A stretch of 64,000 nt of DNA from Pseudomonadota bacterium (GTDB lineage Bacteria; Pseudomonadota; Gammaproteobacteria; Burkholderiales; Rhodocyclaceae), in NCBI GenBank assembly GCA_018240785.1, contig JAFEFC010000012.1, positions 38,455 to 102,454 of the forward strand, in the 5' to 3' direction. Position numbers and translations under genes: made by a program. Numbering within the stretch: position 1 is the first letter of the stretch; every line of letters starts with the position of its first letter. A model generated the notes under the pieces. That model did no database searches. It saw nothing but the letters and a program-made list of their open reading frames with translations, and was not told the origin of the DNA. Below, piece after piece: positions 54,641-63,940 of this stretch.

Positions 54641-55858
54641 ATGCAAACGAATCTGAGCGAAGCCGCGCGCCAGCTCCCCGGCGCCGACGTGGCCGAACAG
54701 GTGCTGCGCACCTGCGTGCACTGCGGCTTCTGCAACGCCACCTGCCCGACTTACCAGTTGCTCGGCGACGAGCTCGACGGCCCGCGCGGGCGCATCTACC
54801 TGATGAAGCAGATGCTGGAGGGCGGCGAAGTCAGCGCCAGCACGCGCCTGCACCTGGATCGCTGCCTCACCTGCCGCAACTGCGAGACGACCTGCCCCTC
54901 CGGCGTGCAGTACCACAAGCTGCTCGACGTCGGTCGCGCCGCAATCGAACGCTGGGCGCCGCGGGCCCTGGGCGAGCGCCTGCAGCGCGATGCGCTGCGT
55001 GCCATCGTGCCGCGCCCGGCCGTCTTCAGGGCCGCCTTGCGCGCCGGCGAGGCGGTGCGTCCGCTGCTGCCCGGTTCGATCGCGGCGAAGCTGCCGCGCT
55101 CGCAGCGCGAAGCTGGCGCGCGCCCGGCGCCCCGCCATGCGCGCCGCGTGCTGATGCTGGAAGGCTGCGTGCAGCCCGCCCTGTCGCCCAACACCAACGC
55201 CGCCACCGCGCGCGTGCTCGAGCGTCTCGGCATCAGCATCGTCCCCGCCGAGCAGGCCGGCTGCTGCGGCGCGGTGGATTTCCACCTCAACGCGCAGGAG
55301 GCCGGACTCGATCGTGCGCGCCGCAACATCGACGCGTGGTGGCCGGCGATCGAAGCGGGGGCGGAAGCCATCGTCCAGACGGCCAGCGGCTGTGGCGCCT
55401 TCGTGAAGGAGTACGGCTTCCTGCTGCGCGACGACCCGGCCTACGCGGCCAAGGCGAAACGCGTCAGCGAGCTCGCGCTCGATCTCGTCGAGGTGCTGCG
55501 CGGCGAACCGCTCGAAACGCTGGGTGCCAGGGCCGGCGCCAGGCTTGCCTTCCATTGCCCATGCACGCTGCAGCATGCGCAGAAGCTCGGCGGCGCCGTC
55601 GAGGCCGTGCTCACGCGCCTCGGCTTCAACCTGACTGCGGTGCCGGACAGCCACCTGTGCTGCGGTTCCGCGGGCACCTATTCGCTCACCCAGCCCGAGC
55701 TGTCGCGCCGCTTGCGCGACAACAAGCTCGATGCGCTCGAGAGCGGCAGACCGGACGTGATCGCCACCGCGAACATCGGCTGCCAGACGCACCTGGATGG
55801 CGCGGGCCGCACCCCGGTGCGCCACTGGATCGAACTGGTGGACGAAGCCATCGTCTGA
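54641..55858 (+). CDS. glcF: Glycolate oxidase iron-sulfur subunit GlcF
   Basis: 405-residue electron-transfer subunit. Two [4Fe-4S] motifs: CVHCGFCNATCPTY and CLTCRNCETTCPSG, then two CCG cysteine-rich domains (AGCCGAVDFHLN and SHLCCGSAGTYS). Electrons probably go to the quinone pool. Third gene of the operon, with a 226-base gap to the permease. Confidence 0.95.
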   Translation: MQTNLSEAARQLPGADVAEQVLRTCVHCGFCNATCPTYQLLGDELDGPRGRIYLMKQMLEGGEVSASTRLHLDRCLTCRNCETTCPSGVQYHKLLDVGRAAIERWAPRALGERLQRDALRAIVPRPAVFRAALRAGEAVRPLLPGSIAAKLPRSQREAGARPAPRHARRVLMLEGCVQPALSPNTNAATARVLERLGISIVPAEQAGCCGAVDFHLNAQEAGLDRARRNIDAWWPAIEAGAEAIVQTASGCGAFVKEYGFLLRDDPAYAAKAKRVSELALDLVEVLRGEPLETLGARAGARLAFHCPCTLQHAQKLGGAVEAVLTRLGFNLTAVPDSHLCCGSAGTYSLTQPELSRRLRDNKLDALESGRPDVIATANIGCQTHLDGAGRTPVRHWIELVDEAIV

Positions 55859-55864
55859 CGCCGC

Positions 55865-55890
55865 GCGGGCCGGCACAGACGCCGGCCCGC
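55865..55890 (+). terminator. Strong hairpin between glcF and the permease
   Basis: A perfect 10-base GC stem (GCGGGCCGGC and its complement) with a 6-base loop (ACAGAC) right after the glcF stop. No T-run follows, so it may stabilise the upstream mRNA or attenuate rather than fully terminate. The rest of 55891-56084 holds no gene that I recognise. Confidence 0.5.
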
Positions 55891-56084
55891 TCACGACATC
55901 TGCAAGGGAGGAGATCACACGCGCCACCGCGCACGAAAAATGGAACGACATTGCCATATCTGACCGCGCCCTGACGGCCCGGATGGCCGCAGGCTTCGTC
56001 CATCCGCCAGTCGCGGTTCTGACCTCAGCGCGACGGTCGCTGCGATGCGACACACAAAACGAAAAAACCGGAGACAACCACATC

Positions 56085-57746
56085 ATGGTTTGGCAACAGG
56101 TATACAACCCGTTCGGCAACATGGCCCTGTCCACCCTCACCGCTGCGGTTCCCGTGGTCGTGATGCTGGTGGGCCTCGGCTTTCTTCACCTGAAGGCACA
56201 CATTGCGGCGGCCGCCGGCCTGCTCGCGGCACTGCTCATCGCGGTGTTCGGATTCGGCATGCCGGCCGAGATGGCCGGCAAGGCCGCCTTCCTCGGCGGC
56301 CTGACCGGTCTGCTGCCGATCGGCTGGATCGTTCTCAACATCATCTTCCTGCACCAGCTCACCGAGAAGAACGGCAGCTTCAAGGTGCTGCAGGACTCGA
56401 TCGCCGGCATCACCGAGGATCGGCGCCTGCAGTTGCTGCTGATCGCGTTCGCCTTCGGCGCCTTCTTCGAGGGCGCAGCCGGCTTCGGCACACCCGTCGC
56501 GGTGACGGCAGCCATCCTCATCGGCCTGGGCTTCTCGCCGCTGGCGGCGTCGGGTCTGAGCCTGATCGCCAATACCGCGCCGGTGGCCTACGGTGCGCTG
56601 GGTACGCCGGTGATCACGCTGGCCAAGGTGCATGGCTATGACGTGTTCGAAGTGTCGGCGATGATCGGCCGTCAGTTGCCCTTCTTCTCCGTGCTGGTCC
56701 CGTTCTGGCTGATCTGGGCCTTCGCCGGCTGGCGCGGCATGAAGGAGATCTGGCCGGCCGTGCTGGTCACCGGCGTCAGCTTCGCGATTCCTCAGTTCCT
56801 GGTGTCGAACTACATGGGCCCCGAGCTGGTGGACGTCATCGCCGCGATCTGCTCGATGGCGGCGCTGGTGCTGTTCCTTCGCGTGTGGAAGCCCGCGCGC
56901 ATCTGGACTTCCGTATCCCTGAAGGGTCACGAGAAGGACGGCGGTGAGGCAGCGGAACCGCACGTGCCGACCAAGCATGCGACCGGAGAGGTAGTGAAGG
57001 CGTGGACGCCGTGGGCGATCCTGACGACCTTCGTCTTCGTCTGGGGCCTGCCCGCCACCAAGACCTACCTCAACGGGCTCTTCGCGCCAAAGTTCGCGAT
57101 CGACGGCCTGCACAAGCTGATCGAGAAGGTGCCGCCGGTCGTGCCCAAGCCCACTGCCGAATCGGCGGAGTACGTGTTCAACCTGCTGTCGGCCACCGGC
57201 AGCGGCATCCTGTTGTCCGCACTGATCGGCGGGCTGATCATGGGCTACGGCGTGCCTTCGCTGCTGCGCACCTACGGCAAGACGATCTGGCTGGTGCGCT
57301 ATTCGCTGCTGACCATCGTGCTCATGCTGGGCCTCGGCACGCTCACCCGCTACTCCGGCCTCGACACCACGCTGGGCCTCGCCTTTGCCGCAACCGGTGT
57401 GTTCTACCCCTTCTTCGGCACGCTGATGGGCTGGCTGGGGGTTGCGCTGACCGGTTCGGACACCGCCTCCAACGTGCTGTTCGGCGGCATGCAGAAGGTG
57501 GCGGCGGAACAGCTCGGTCTGTCGCCCAACCTGATGGGTGCGGCCAACAGCTCGGGCGGCGTGATGGGCAAGATGATCGACGCGCAGTCCATCGTCGTCG
57601 CCTCGACCGCCACACGCTGGTTCAACCACGAGGGCGACATCCTGCGCTATGTGTTCTTCCACTCGATCGCGCTGGCCTGCCTGATGGGTCTCTTCGTGTC
57701 GCTGCAGGCCTACGTGTACCCCTTCACGAAGATGGTCATCCACTGA
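56085..57746 (+). CDS. lctP: L-lactate/glycolate permease (LctP family)
   Basis: Inner-membrane proton symporter of the LctP/GlcA family, 553 residues with about 13 membrane segments. Signatures: FGAFFEGAAGFGTPVAVTAAILIGLGFSPL, ANTAPVAYGALGTPVITLAKV, LTGSDTASNVLFGGMQ and NSSGGVMGKMIDAQSIVVA. MVWQQVYNPFG is the family start, with GGAG 11 bases before it. Behind glcDEF it probably imports lactate or glycolate for that enzyme. Confidence 0.95.
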   Translation: MVWQQVYNPFGNMALSTLTAAVPVVVMLVGLGFLHLKAHIAAAAGLLAALLIAVFGFGMPAEMAGKAAFLGGLTGLLPIGWIVLNIIFLHQLTEKNGSFKVLQDSIAGITEDRRLQLLLIAFAFGAFFEGAAGFGTPVAVTAAILIGLGFSPLAASGLSLIANTAPVAYGALGTPVITLAKVHGYDVFEVSAMIGRQLPFFSVLVPFWLIWAFAGWRGMKEIWPAVLVTGVSFAIPQFLVSNYMGPELVDVIAAICSMAALVLFLRVWKPARIWTSVSLKGHEKDGGEAAEPHVPTKHATGEVVKAWTPWAILTTFVFVWGLPATKTYLNGLFAPKFAIDGLHKLIEKVPPVVPKPTAESAEYVFNLLSATGSGILLSALIGGLIMGYGVPSLLRTYGKTIWLVRYSLLTIVLMLGLGTLTRYSGLDTTLGLAFAATGVFYPFFGTLMGWLGVALTGSDTASNVLFGGMQKVAAEQLGLSPNLMGAANSSGGVMGKMIDAQSIVVASTATRWFNHEGDILRYVFFHSIALACLMGLFVSLQAYVYPFTKMVIH

Positions 57747-57784
57747 GCGCGGGTCGGCTGAGCGCCTGAGACCCCGCTGGACGA

Positions 57785-57819
57785 CGGCCGGCAGACCGCT
57801 TCATGCAGTCTGCCGGCCG
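57785..57819. terminator. Bidirectional hairpin after lctP
   Basis: A perfect 12-base stem (CGGCCGGCAGAC and GTCTGCCGGCCG) with an 11-base loop lies between the convergent lctP and glycosidase genes. CTTCCTGTT follows, a weak T-run. Confidence 0.65.
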
Positions 57820-57861
57820 CTTCCTGTTGACGTGGCCCCTTGCCACGGTGACAGGCGACGC

Positions 57862-59151
57862 TCAGCGCACGAGGAAGGGGAGATTGGCGGTCGCCGCCTT
57901 GCCGTTGCGGTCGCGCAAGGTGATGTACAGGCGGTAGGCGCCCGGGCGTTCCGGCGCCATGAACCGCACGCTCGCGGCGTCTTCGTGCAGCACGCGCACC
58001 GCCATGCGCTCGAGCGGCGGCTCGTGGTCGGAATCAGGGCGGCGGCCGACACTTTCGGTCAGCACCTTCCACTCCGTCCGCAGCGGCGAGCCGTCGAACG
58101 ACGCTGCATCGACACCCGCCGAGATTTCCTGGCCCGGCGCGAATTCGTCGGCAGCGATGCCGATGCCGCGGATCACCGGCGCCGGCGCGGATATGCGCTT
58201 GCCCCAGGCGGCGCTCAAGGCATCGGTCATGCCCGTCAGGCTGCCGTCGCCGAGCAGCAGCCCATGCCAGGTTTCCGTCTGTTCCAGCTTCGCGCCCCAC
58301 AGGAAGGGAAAGGCGCCCTTCACTTGCGGCTCGCGCGCCAGGAATGTCAGCGCATCGCGGAAGTAGGCCGCCTTCTCGGTGCTCGTCGGCTCGATCGGCG
58401 CGCCCCAGGGTTTGTGTCCGGCCTGCCACTGGCCGAGCGGGCCGAACTCGGCGATGACCACCGGCTTCTTCACGCCCGCCGCGCGCAGGCGGGGCAGGAT
58501 CTCGAACAGCCCTCCCGCATAGACGTTCACCCCCAGCAGGTCCACGTGAGGACAGCAGCCGGCCAACAGCCGCAGATCCTCGTCGCTGTGGTCGGACACC
58601 GTCATCATCGTCGGGTGAGCCGCATCGAGCGCCTTCACGATGCCGGCCAGCCGGTCCACCTCGCGCCAGGCCGGCAGCGGATCGGTTTGCGCCAGCTCCA
58701 CCTCATTGCCCACGCCCCAGGCCAGCAGCGCCGGATGCGCGCGATAGCGAAGCACGAACTGGCGGATGCCCTGCTCCTGCCTTTCCACCGCTTCCCGATC
58801 GTCGAGCCGGAAACCCAGCCGCGGATGCCCCACCCAGAGGCCCATCACAACCTTCAGCCCCAGCCGTTGCGCCTCGTCGAGCACCCAGGCGTGCGATTCG
58901 CTGTAGACCCGCACCACCTTGGCTCCAGCCGCGGCAAGCTTCGCCAGTGCATCGCGATCCCCCTCGAAGGCGGCGCCCTGCCACTGCAACGGTGCCGAGG
59001 CCGGGGCCGGTCCCCGCGCAGACCGCTCGGCGCCCGCCACCAGGCCTGGGTTGATCAGCCCCGCCGCGAGCAGCCCCACGGCGAAGAGCGCCTTCGCGAG
59101 GACGCATCGCCCGCGAAACGCCAACGCCCGCCCTGAACCCGTCGCGTTCAT
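57862..59151 (-). CDS. Secreted glycoside hydrolase, GH2-type TIM barrel
   Basis: 429-residue exported TIM-barrel protein. The N-terminus has a signal peptide (CVLAKALFAVGLLAAGLINPGLVAGA). The barrel has LAAAGAKVVRVYSESHAWVLDEAQRLGLKVVMGLWVG, an acid/base-type Glu in WGVGNEVEL and a nucleophile-type Glu in PVVIAEFGPLG. A C-terminal beta-domain (about 330-429) may bind carbohydrate. Substrate unknown; beta-glucan is a guess from the GH5 partner. Its ATG overlaps the GH5 stop by 4 bases. Confidence 0.75.
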   Translation of the reverse strand: MNATGSGRALAFRGRCVLAKALFAVGLLAAGLINPGLVAGAERSARGPAPASAPLQWQGAAFEGDRDALAKLAAAGAKVVRVYSESHAWVLDEAQRLGLKVVMGLWVGHPRLGFRLDDREAVERQEQGIRQFVLRYRAHPALLAWGVGNEVELAQTDPLPAWREVDRLAGIVKALDAAHPTMMTVSDHSDEDLRLLAGCCPHVDLLGVNVYAGGLFEILPRLRAAGVKKPVVIAEFGPLGQWQAGHKPWGAPIEPTSTEKAAYFRDALTFLAREPQVKGAFPFLWGAKLEQTETWHGLLLGDGSLTGMTDALSAAWGKRISAPAPVIRGIGIAADEFAPGQEISAGVDAASFDGSPLRTEWKVLTESVGRRPDSDHEPPLERMAVRVLHEDAASVRFMAPERPGAYRLYITLRDRNGKAATANLPFLVR

Positions 59152-60257
59152 GAGCCGAAATGCGACGGTAACCAGCCGCGCTCCACCGCCTCGCGCAGGC
59201 ACCAGGCCGGCGTGGTTTCGGTCCGGTAGCTCCAGAAGAACCAGCCCGCCAGGTTCTCGAAGGTGGCGAGCTGCGCGGCGGCATAACCACGAAAGGCCAC
59301 GGCACGCTGAAAGTCGTCGAGGCCGTCGAGCGCACTGTTGAACGGCCCCTCTGCCCACAGCGAGACTTCCTGCAGGTCCATGCCCAGGCTCCATTCGCCA
59401 CACACGCTGCGCAGGCCGAGTTCCGCCTCGATCGCGTCGCCCTCCTGGCGCCAGTCGTCGATCGTCTTGCGCATGTGGCCGTAGATGTCCATGTCGATGT
59501 CCTCGCGCCCGAAGCACTGGTAGCGATGCACGTCGAAGATCACATTGACGAACTCGGGCCCTTTCAGCAGGCACTGGTATTCGCGGAAGGAGCGGAATCC
59601 GTCGTGGAACATGAAGGCCACGCGCTCGGCGGCGCAATGACGGCGGATGCGCTCATAGGCATCGATGTAGTAGGCCTTCAGGTAATCGGTGGGCACATCC
59701 CAGCGCGGCTCGTTGAGCGCCTCGATCGCATGCAGCGCGGGATGGTCGCGATAGCGCTGCGCAATGCGCTCGAGGACGTCGAGGGAATGCTCGCGGTATT
59801 CGGGCCGCGTGTGCCATTCGCACACGTCCTTGATGCCGCCGTTGTCGAAACCGTTCTGGCAGCCCGGCGCCGCATGCAGATCGAGCACCACGCGCAAGCC
59901 GAACTCGTACGCCCATTTCATGGCGCGGTCCAGCACGGCGATGCCGCCGCTCACGAAGGGATGGCGATTGTCGCCATAGCTGCGGTGGTACGGGTAGTCG
60001 GGGCCGAAGATCCAGTGCCCGAACGGGATGCGTACCGCGTTCAGGCCTCGCTCGGCAATCCAGCGGAAATCCTCGCGCGTGATGAAACTATCCCAGTGCG
60101 CGCGCAGGCGCGGCGCGGCGCCGCTGCCCATTTCCACGCACCAGGTTGTTTCGTCCGTCGCTGCCAGTCCGTCGAAGATGCTGGGCACCATCCATTTCTC
60201 CAGTACCAGCCATCCGCCCAGGTTCACGCCGCGAAGCCGCCTCTTGTTCTCGTTCAT
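59148..60257 (-). CDS. Glycoside hydrolase family 5 (exo-beta-1,3-glucanase-like)
   Basis: 369-residue TIM-barrel glycosidase. RGVNLGGWLVLEKWMVPSIF at the N-terminus and GLNAVRIPFGHWIFGPD are typical of GH5 subfamily 9-like exo-glucanases. The acid/base is Glu183 (ALNEPRW) and the nucleophile Glu288 (CGEWSLG). No signal peptide, so it may be cytoplasmic unless the true start differs. Divergent from the GH13 gene by 159 bases and coupled to the GH2-like gene downstream. Confidence 0.85.
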   Translation of the reverse strand: MNENKRRLRGVNLGGWLVLEKWMVPSIFDGLAATDETTWCVEMGSGAAPRLRAHWDSFITREDFRWIAERGLNAVRIPFGHWIFGPDYPYHRSYGDNRHPFVSGGIAVLDRAMKWAYEFGLRVVLDLHAAPGCQNGFDNGGIKDVCEWHTRPEYREHSLDVLERIAQRYRDHPALHAIEALNEPRWDVPTDYLKAYYIDAYERIRRHCAAERVAFMFHDGFRSFREYQCLLKGPEFVNVIFDVHRYQCFGREDIDMDIYGHMRKTIDDWRQEGDAIEAELGLRSVCGEWSLGMDLQEVSLWAEGPFNSALDGLDDFQRAVAFRGYAAAQLATFENLAGWFFWSYRTETTPAWCLREAVERGWLPSHFGS

Positions 60258-60375
60258 GGCCTTTCCCCTCTGCTCTCGTCGGTTGGGTGGTCGATCCCCG
60301 CCCGCGGGCGAAGCGCGCCACGGAGATTATGCGCTTGTGCCATGTGCGAAATGCCAGGCATCGTTCACGGCGCAC

Positions 60376-60381
60376 TACAAT
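60376..60381 (+). promoter_or_regulatory. -10-like box for the GH13 gene
   Basis: TACAAT lies 35 bases before the GTG start. No clear -35 is found at 16-18 bases upstream. The divergent region contains no other recognisable operator. Confidence 0.3.
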
Positions 60382-60416
60382 CGAAACGGTCTGCAATCGG
60401 CAAACGGGAGCGCGGC

Positions 60417-62087
60417 GTGGAACGACCTTGGTGGCAGGGGGCGGTGGTCTACCAGATCTATCCGCGCAGCTTCATGGATTCCAATGGCGACGGCATCGGC
60501 GACCTCGATGGCGTCACCGCTCGCCTCGACTATCTGTCCTGGCTCGGCGTCGATGTGATCTGGCTGTGTCCCATTTTCCGCTCACCCAACGACGACAACG
60601 GCTACGACATCAGCGACTACCAGGACATCATGGCCGAGTTCGGCACCATGGCCGACTTCGACCGCCTGCTCGCCGAGGCACATCGCCGCGGCATTCGCGT
60701 CATCCTGGACCTTGTGCTCAACCACACCAGCGATGAACACCCCTGGTTCATCGAATCGCGCTCGTCGCGCCACAACCCGAAGCGGGACTGGTATGTCTGG
60801 CGCGACGGCCGCAACGGGCGCGAGCCGAACAACTGGGCGAGCATCTTCGAGGGCTCGGCCTGGAAGCTGGATCCGGCCACCGGTCAATACTTCCTGCACC
60901 TGTTCTCGGAGCGCCAGCCCGACCTGAACTGGGAAAACCCGTCGCTGCGCCAGGCGATGTACGACATGGTGCGCTGGTGGCTGGACAAGGGCATCGACGG
61001 CTTTCGCATCGACGCCATCAGCCACCTGAAGAAAGCGCCCGGCCTGCCCGACCTGCCCAATCCGCATCGCCTGCGCTACGTCCCCTCGTACGACATGCAC
61101 ATGAACCAGCCCGGTGTGCTGGACTTCGTCGACGAGCTGTCGCGCGAGACCTTCCAGCGCTACGACATCATGACGGTGGGCGAGGCGAACGGTGTGTCGC
61201 CGGCGCAGGCGGTGGAATGGGTCGGCGGCGAACAACGGCGCCTGAGCATGATCCTGCAGTTCGAGCACTGGACGCTGTGGTCGCGCGATCCGCATGCCGG
61301 GCTCGATCTGGTCGCCCTCAAGCGCATCTTCGGCCGCTGGCAGCGCACGTTGCATGAGCGGGGCTGGAACGCGCTCTACCTCGAGAACCATGACCTGCCG
61401 CGGGTGGTGTCGCGCTGGGGCGATCCACAACGTTTCCGTCATGAGAGCGCCACCGCGCTGGCGACGATGTATTTCCTCATGGAGGGAACACCCTTCATCT
61501 ACCAGGGCCAGGAACTCGGCATGGCCAACACCGTGTTCCACAGCCTGGCCGAATTCGACGACGTTTTTGCACGCAACCGTATCGCGCAGATGCGTTCCGA
61601 AGGACGCGGCGACAGCGACATCCTCGCCGAGCTTGCACTGACCGCGCGCGACAATTCACGCACCCCCATGCCCTGGGACGACAGCGCGAACGCCGGTTTC
61701 AGCTCGGCTGAGCCGTGGCTGCGCATCAATCCGGAATACCGCGCGGTAAACGTAGCCGCCCAGCGCAAGGCGGATCGCTCGGTGCTGCATTTCTATCGCA
61801 GCCTGATCGCGCTGCGCGCGGCCGAGCCGGCATTGATCCACGGCCGCTACGACCTGCTTCTCGAGCGCAATCGGCAGATCTACGCCTATACCCGCACGCT
61901 GGGCGACCGGGGTTTCCTGATCATCTGCAATCTGACGTCCCGCGAGGCACTTTATCGCCACCGCCATCTGCCCTTGCGCCACGACGCGCTGGCACTCGCC
62001 AACCAAGAGGTGCCGGCCCACCCTGTGGTCACGCAGTGCGTGCTGCGTCCCTTCGAGGCGCGGGTGTATCGCATCGATCCGACCTGA
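60417..62087 (+). CDS. Alpha-glucosidase, GH13 alpha-amylase family
   Basis: 556-residue GH13 enzyme acting on alpha-glucosides, oligo-1,6-glucosidase/maltase type. WWQGAVVYQIYPRSFMDSNGDGIGDL and VILDLVLNHTSDEHPWF are signature. Catalytic residues: nucleophile Asp199 (GFRIDAISH), acid/base Glu256 (TVGEANG), stabiliser Asp326 (LENHDLPR). The start is GTG with a GGGAG ribosome site 6 bases ahead; no suitable ATG exists. No signal peptide, so cytoplasmic. Its substrate could be maltose, isomaltose or trehalose-like sugars. Confidence 0.92.
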   Translation: MERPWWQGAVVYQIYPRSFMDSNGDGIGDLDGVTARLDYLSWLGVDVIWLCPIFRSPNDDNGYDISDYQDIMAEFGTMADFDRLLAEAHRRGIRVILDLVLNHTSDEHPWFIESRSSRHNPKRDWYVWRDGRNGREPNNWASIFEGSAWKLDPATGQYFLHLFSERQPDLNWENPSLRQAMYDMVRWWLDKGIDGFRIDAISHLKKAPGLPDLPNPHRLRYVPSYDMHMNQPGVLDFVDELSRETFQRYDIMTVGEANGVSPAQAVEWVGGEQRRLSMILQFEHWTLWSRDPHAGLDLVALKRIFGRWQRTLHERGWNALYLENHDLPRVVSRWGDPQRFRHESATALATMYFLMEGTPFIYQGQELGMANTVFHSLAEFDDVFARNRIAQMRSEGRGDSDILAELALTARDNSRTPMPWDDSANAGFSSAEPWLRINPEYRAVNVAAQRKADRSVLHFYRSLIALRAAEPALIHGRYDLLLERNRQIYAYTRTLGDRGFLIICNLTSREALYRHRHLPLRHDALALANQEVPAHPVVTQCVLRPFEARVYRIDPT

Positions 62088-62111
62088 GCGTCGCCGCGGG
62101 GGATATGCCGC

Positions 62112-62666
62112 TCAGTTGTCCATAGCGTTGTTCACCAGCGGGGGCGTGGTGCCGCTGGCGAGGCCCTCGATCAGCGCGAAGAGGCGCTTGTAGAACTCGG
62201 CATCGGCGATCGTTTCCTCGCCGACCTTGACCAGCGCTTCCTTGTCCGACGTCCAGGGCAGCGAAATCCCACCGATCCCGGCGACATTCACCGCAGTGCT
62301 GCTGGGGGCGGACTTCAACTCGAAGCGTTTCTCCAGCGCATTCGCGTAGACGGCCGCACCGAGGCTGCTGGGCAGGCAGAAGAGCGTGATGCCCAGCGTC
62401 ACCCCACGATCCGACCTGGGCTGGAAAAACTTCTCGCCGTGGATGCGCGTCGGATTCGCGTCGTCGATCTGGTAGCCCTGGCTCAGTAGCGCACGCTTGC
62501 CCAGTTCGCAGGCACCCGCAGGGTCACGTGCGATCCAGCTCATGAAGGGCGACTCTGCCTGAAAGGTTTCGGTCATATAGACGGGCGGCGGACGCGACGA
62601 CCCGCAGCCCGCCAGAGTAAGCCCGACCCACAGAGAGAGGAGCAGTCGGCTTGAAACTCGAGACAT
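62112..62666 (-). CDS. DUF2242-family lipoprotein
   Basis: 184-residue lipoprotein. The signal is MSRVSSRLLLSLWVGLTLAGC with lipobox LAGC. The body MTETFQAESPFMSW, ACELGKRALLSQGYQI, GEKFFQPRSDRGV, GAAVYANALEKRFELK, and SDKEALVKVGEETIAD matches the DUF2242 pattern. MFYHSSF at 62711 would add 15 residues and spoil the signal. No function known. Convergent with the GH13 gene and divergent from yihY. Confidence 0.82.
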   Translation of the reverse strand: MSRVSSRLLLSLWVGLTLAGCGSSRPPPVYMTETFQAESPFMSWIARDPAGACELGKRALLSQGYQIDDANPTRIHGEKFFQPRSDRGVTLGITLFCLPSSLGAAVYANALEKRFELKSAPSSTAVNVAGIGGISLPWTSDKEALVKVGEETIADAEFYKRLFALIEGLASGTTPPLVNNAMDN

Positions 62667-62777
62667 TGGAGCGGCACACTGGCTGAATCTGAAGGACGAA
62701 TGGTAGAACATTCGTCGCTGCGCTTGCTTGCTTCTTTGCACCCGCAGCAGCCCTCGACCGAAACAGGATGCAAGCCG

Positions 62778-63692
62778 ATGCGCAAGATCGCTGGACACTG
62801 GCTCTCCGTGCTGCAGAAGACGCTGCACATCTGGCTGGAGGCGCAGTCCTTCATGCACGCTGCGGCCCTCGCCTTCTTCACGCTGTTTTCGGTCGCGCCG
62901 GTCGTCATCGTGGCGGTGACGATCGTCGGCCTGGCGCTGGGCGAGGAAGCCGCCCAGGGACGGATCGCGCAGCAACTGCAGGCCACCATCGGCACCGAAG
63001 CAGCCCAGGCGGTGCAGACCGCGGTGGCGGCGAGCCGCATCGAACGCAGCGGCATCCTGCCGTCGCTGGCCGGCCTCGCCGCGATGCTGTTCGGCGCCAC
63101 GACGGTTTTCGCGCAGATGCAGACCGCGCTCAACGCGATCTGGGGCGTGACGCCGCGGCCGACTCGCAGCAGCATCTTCCTGTACGTGAAGACCCGCCTG
63201 CTGTCCCTCACCGTCGTCCTGGCGATCGGTTTCGTCCTGCTGGTGTCGCTTTTGCTGAGCGTCGTCGTCCGGGCGCTGGTCGTTTTCGCCCAGGCGTGGT
63301 TGCCGGTGCCACCGGCGCTGCTCCTGGGCGTCGATGCGGTGGTGTCCGTGGGCGTGGTCAGTCTGCTGTTCGCGACGATCTTCCGCGTGCTGCCCGACGT
63401 GATCCTCTCCTGGCGGGACGTGTGGTTGGGCGCGCTGGTGACCGCCCTGCTCTTCGGTTTGGGCCGCAGCCTCATCGCGCTGTACCTGTCGACCACCGCC
63501 ACGGCGTCCACCTACGGCGCCGCCGCCTCGCTGGTGTTGCTGCTGATGTGGGTGAACTACTCGTCCCTGATCCTGCTGTTCGGCGCCGCCTTCACCCGCG
63601 CCAACGTGCAGGCGCGCGGGCAGTCGGTTCGCCCGCGGGTAACCGCCATCCGCATCCATCGGCAGCTCGTCGAAGACGAGCCCCGCGCGTGA
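62778..63692 (+). CDS. YihY/virulence factor BrkB family membrane protein
   Basis: 304-residue inner-membrane protein with about six membrane segments. SFMHAAALAFFTLFSVAPVVIVAV, ALNAIWGVTPRPTRSSIFLYVKTRLLSL, FRVLPDVILSWRDVWLGALVTALLFGLGRSLIALYLS and TYGAAASLVLLLMWVNYSSLILLFGAAFTR are family features. Often mislabelled ribonuclease BN; true function is unclear. I chose ATG 62778 (MRKIAGHW); an upstream ATG at 62700 is also in frame. Confidence 0.9.
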   Translation: MRKIAGHWLSVLQKTLHIWLEAQSFMHAAALAFFTLFSVAPVVIVAVTIVGLALGEEAAQGRIAQQLQATIGTEAAQAVQTAVAASRIERSGILPSLAGLAAMLFGATTVFAQMQTALNAIWGVTPRPTRSSIFLYVKTRLLSLTVVLAIGFVLLVSLLLSVVVRALVVFAQAWLPVPPALLLGVDAVVSVGVVSLLFATIFRVLPDVILSWRDVWLGALVTALLFGLGRSLIALYLSTTATASTYGAAASLVLLLMWVNYSSLILLFGAAFTRANVQARGQSVRPRVTAIRIHRQLVEDEPRA

Positions 63693-63794
63693 CAATCCGG
63701 GCCTCATGCCGCGACATTTCGTGCGCGTCATCAACGCTTGCCGCCCCATCCCCGCTTGGACGCGCCCCACCCGCATCAGTCACAGCCACTGGCC

Positions 63795-63822
63795 TTGCAA
63801 TCCCGTTCTCGACGTGTAGAAT
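63795..63822 (+). promoter_or_regulatory. Upstream promoter ahead of tRNA-Arg
   Basis: TTGCAA (63795-63800), 16-base spacer, TAGAAT (63817-63822). It points to the tRNA and would add about 150 bases of leader with a possible long-range stem (ACGACG 63838-63843 with CGTCGT 63891-63896). It could instead serve a small RNA. Confidence 0.5.
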
Positions 63823-63912
63823 TCGCGCCCTTGAAGCACGACGGCTAGGCTGGATTGCCCAAGCCCGCAGTTTCGGCAGGCTGCCCCCGGCGTCGTCAGC
63901 TCAAAAAGGGTG

Positions 63913-63940
63913 TTGAAGGGAGTATTTTTTCCGCTATAAT
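63913..63940 (+). promoter_or_regulatory. Proximal promoter of tRNA-Arg
   Basis: TTGAAG (63913-63918), 16-base spacer, perfect TATAAT (63935-63940). The tRNA starts 37 bases after the box, and the bases after it begin GCGGCC, a GC-rich discriminator. Confidence 0.7.
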
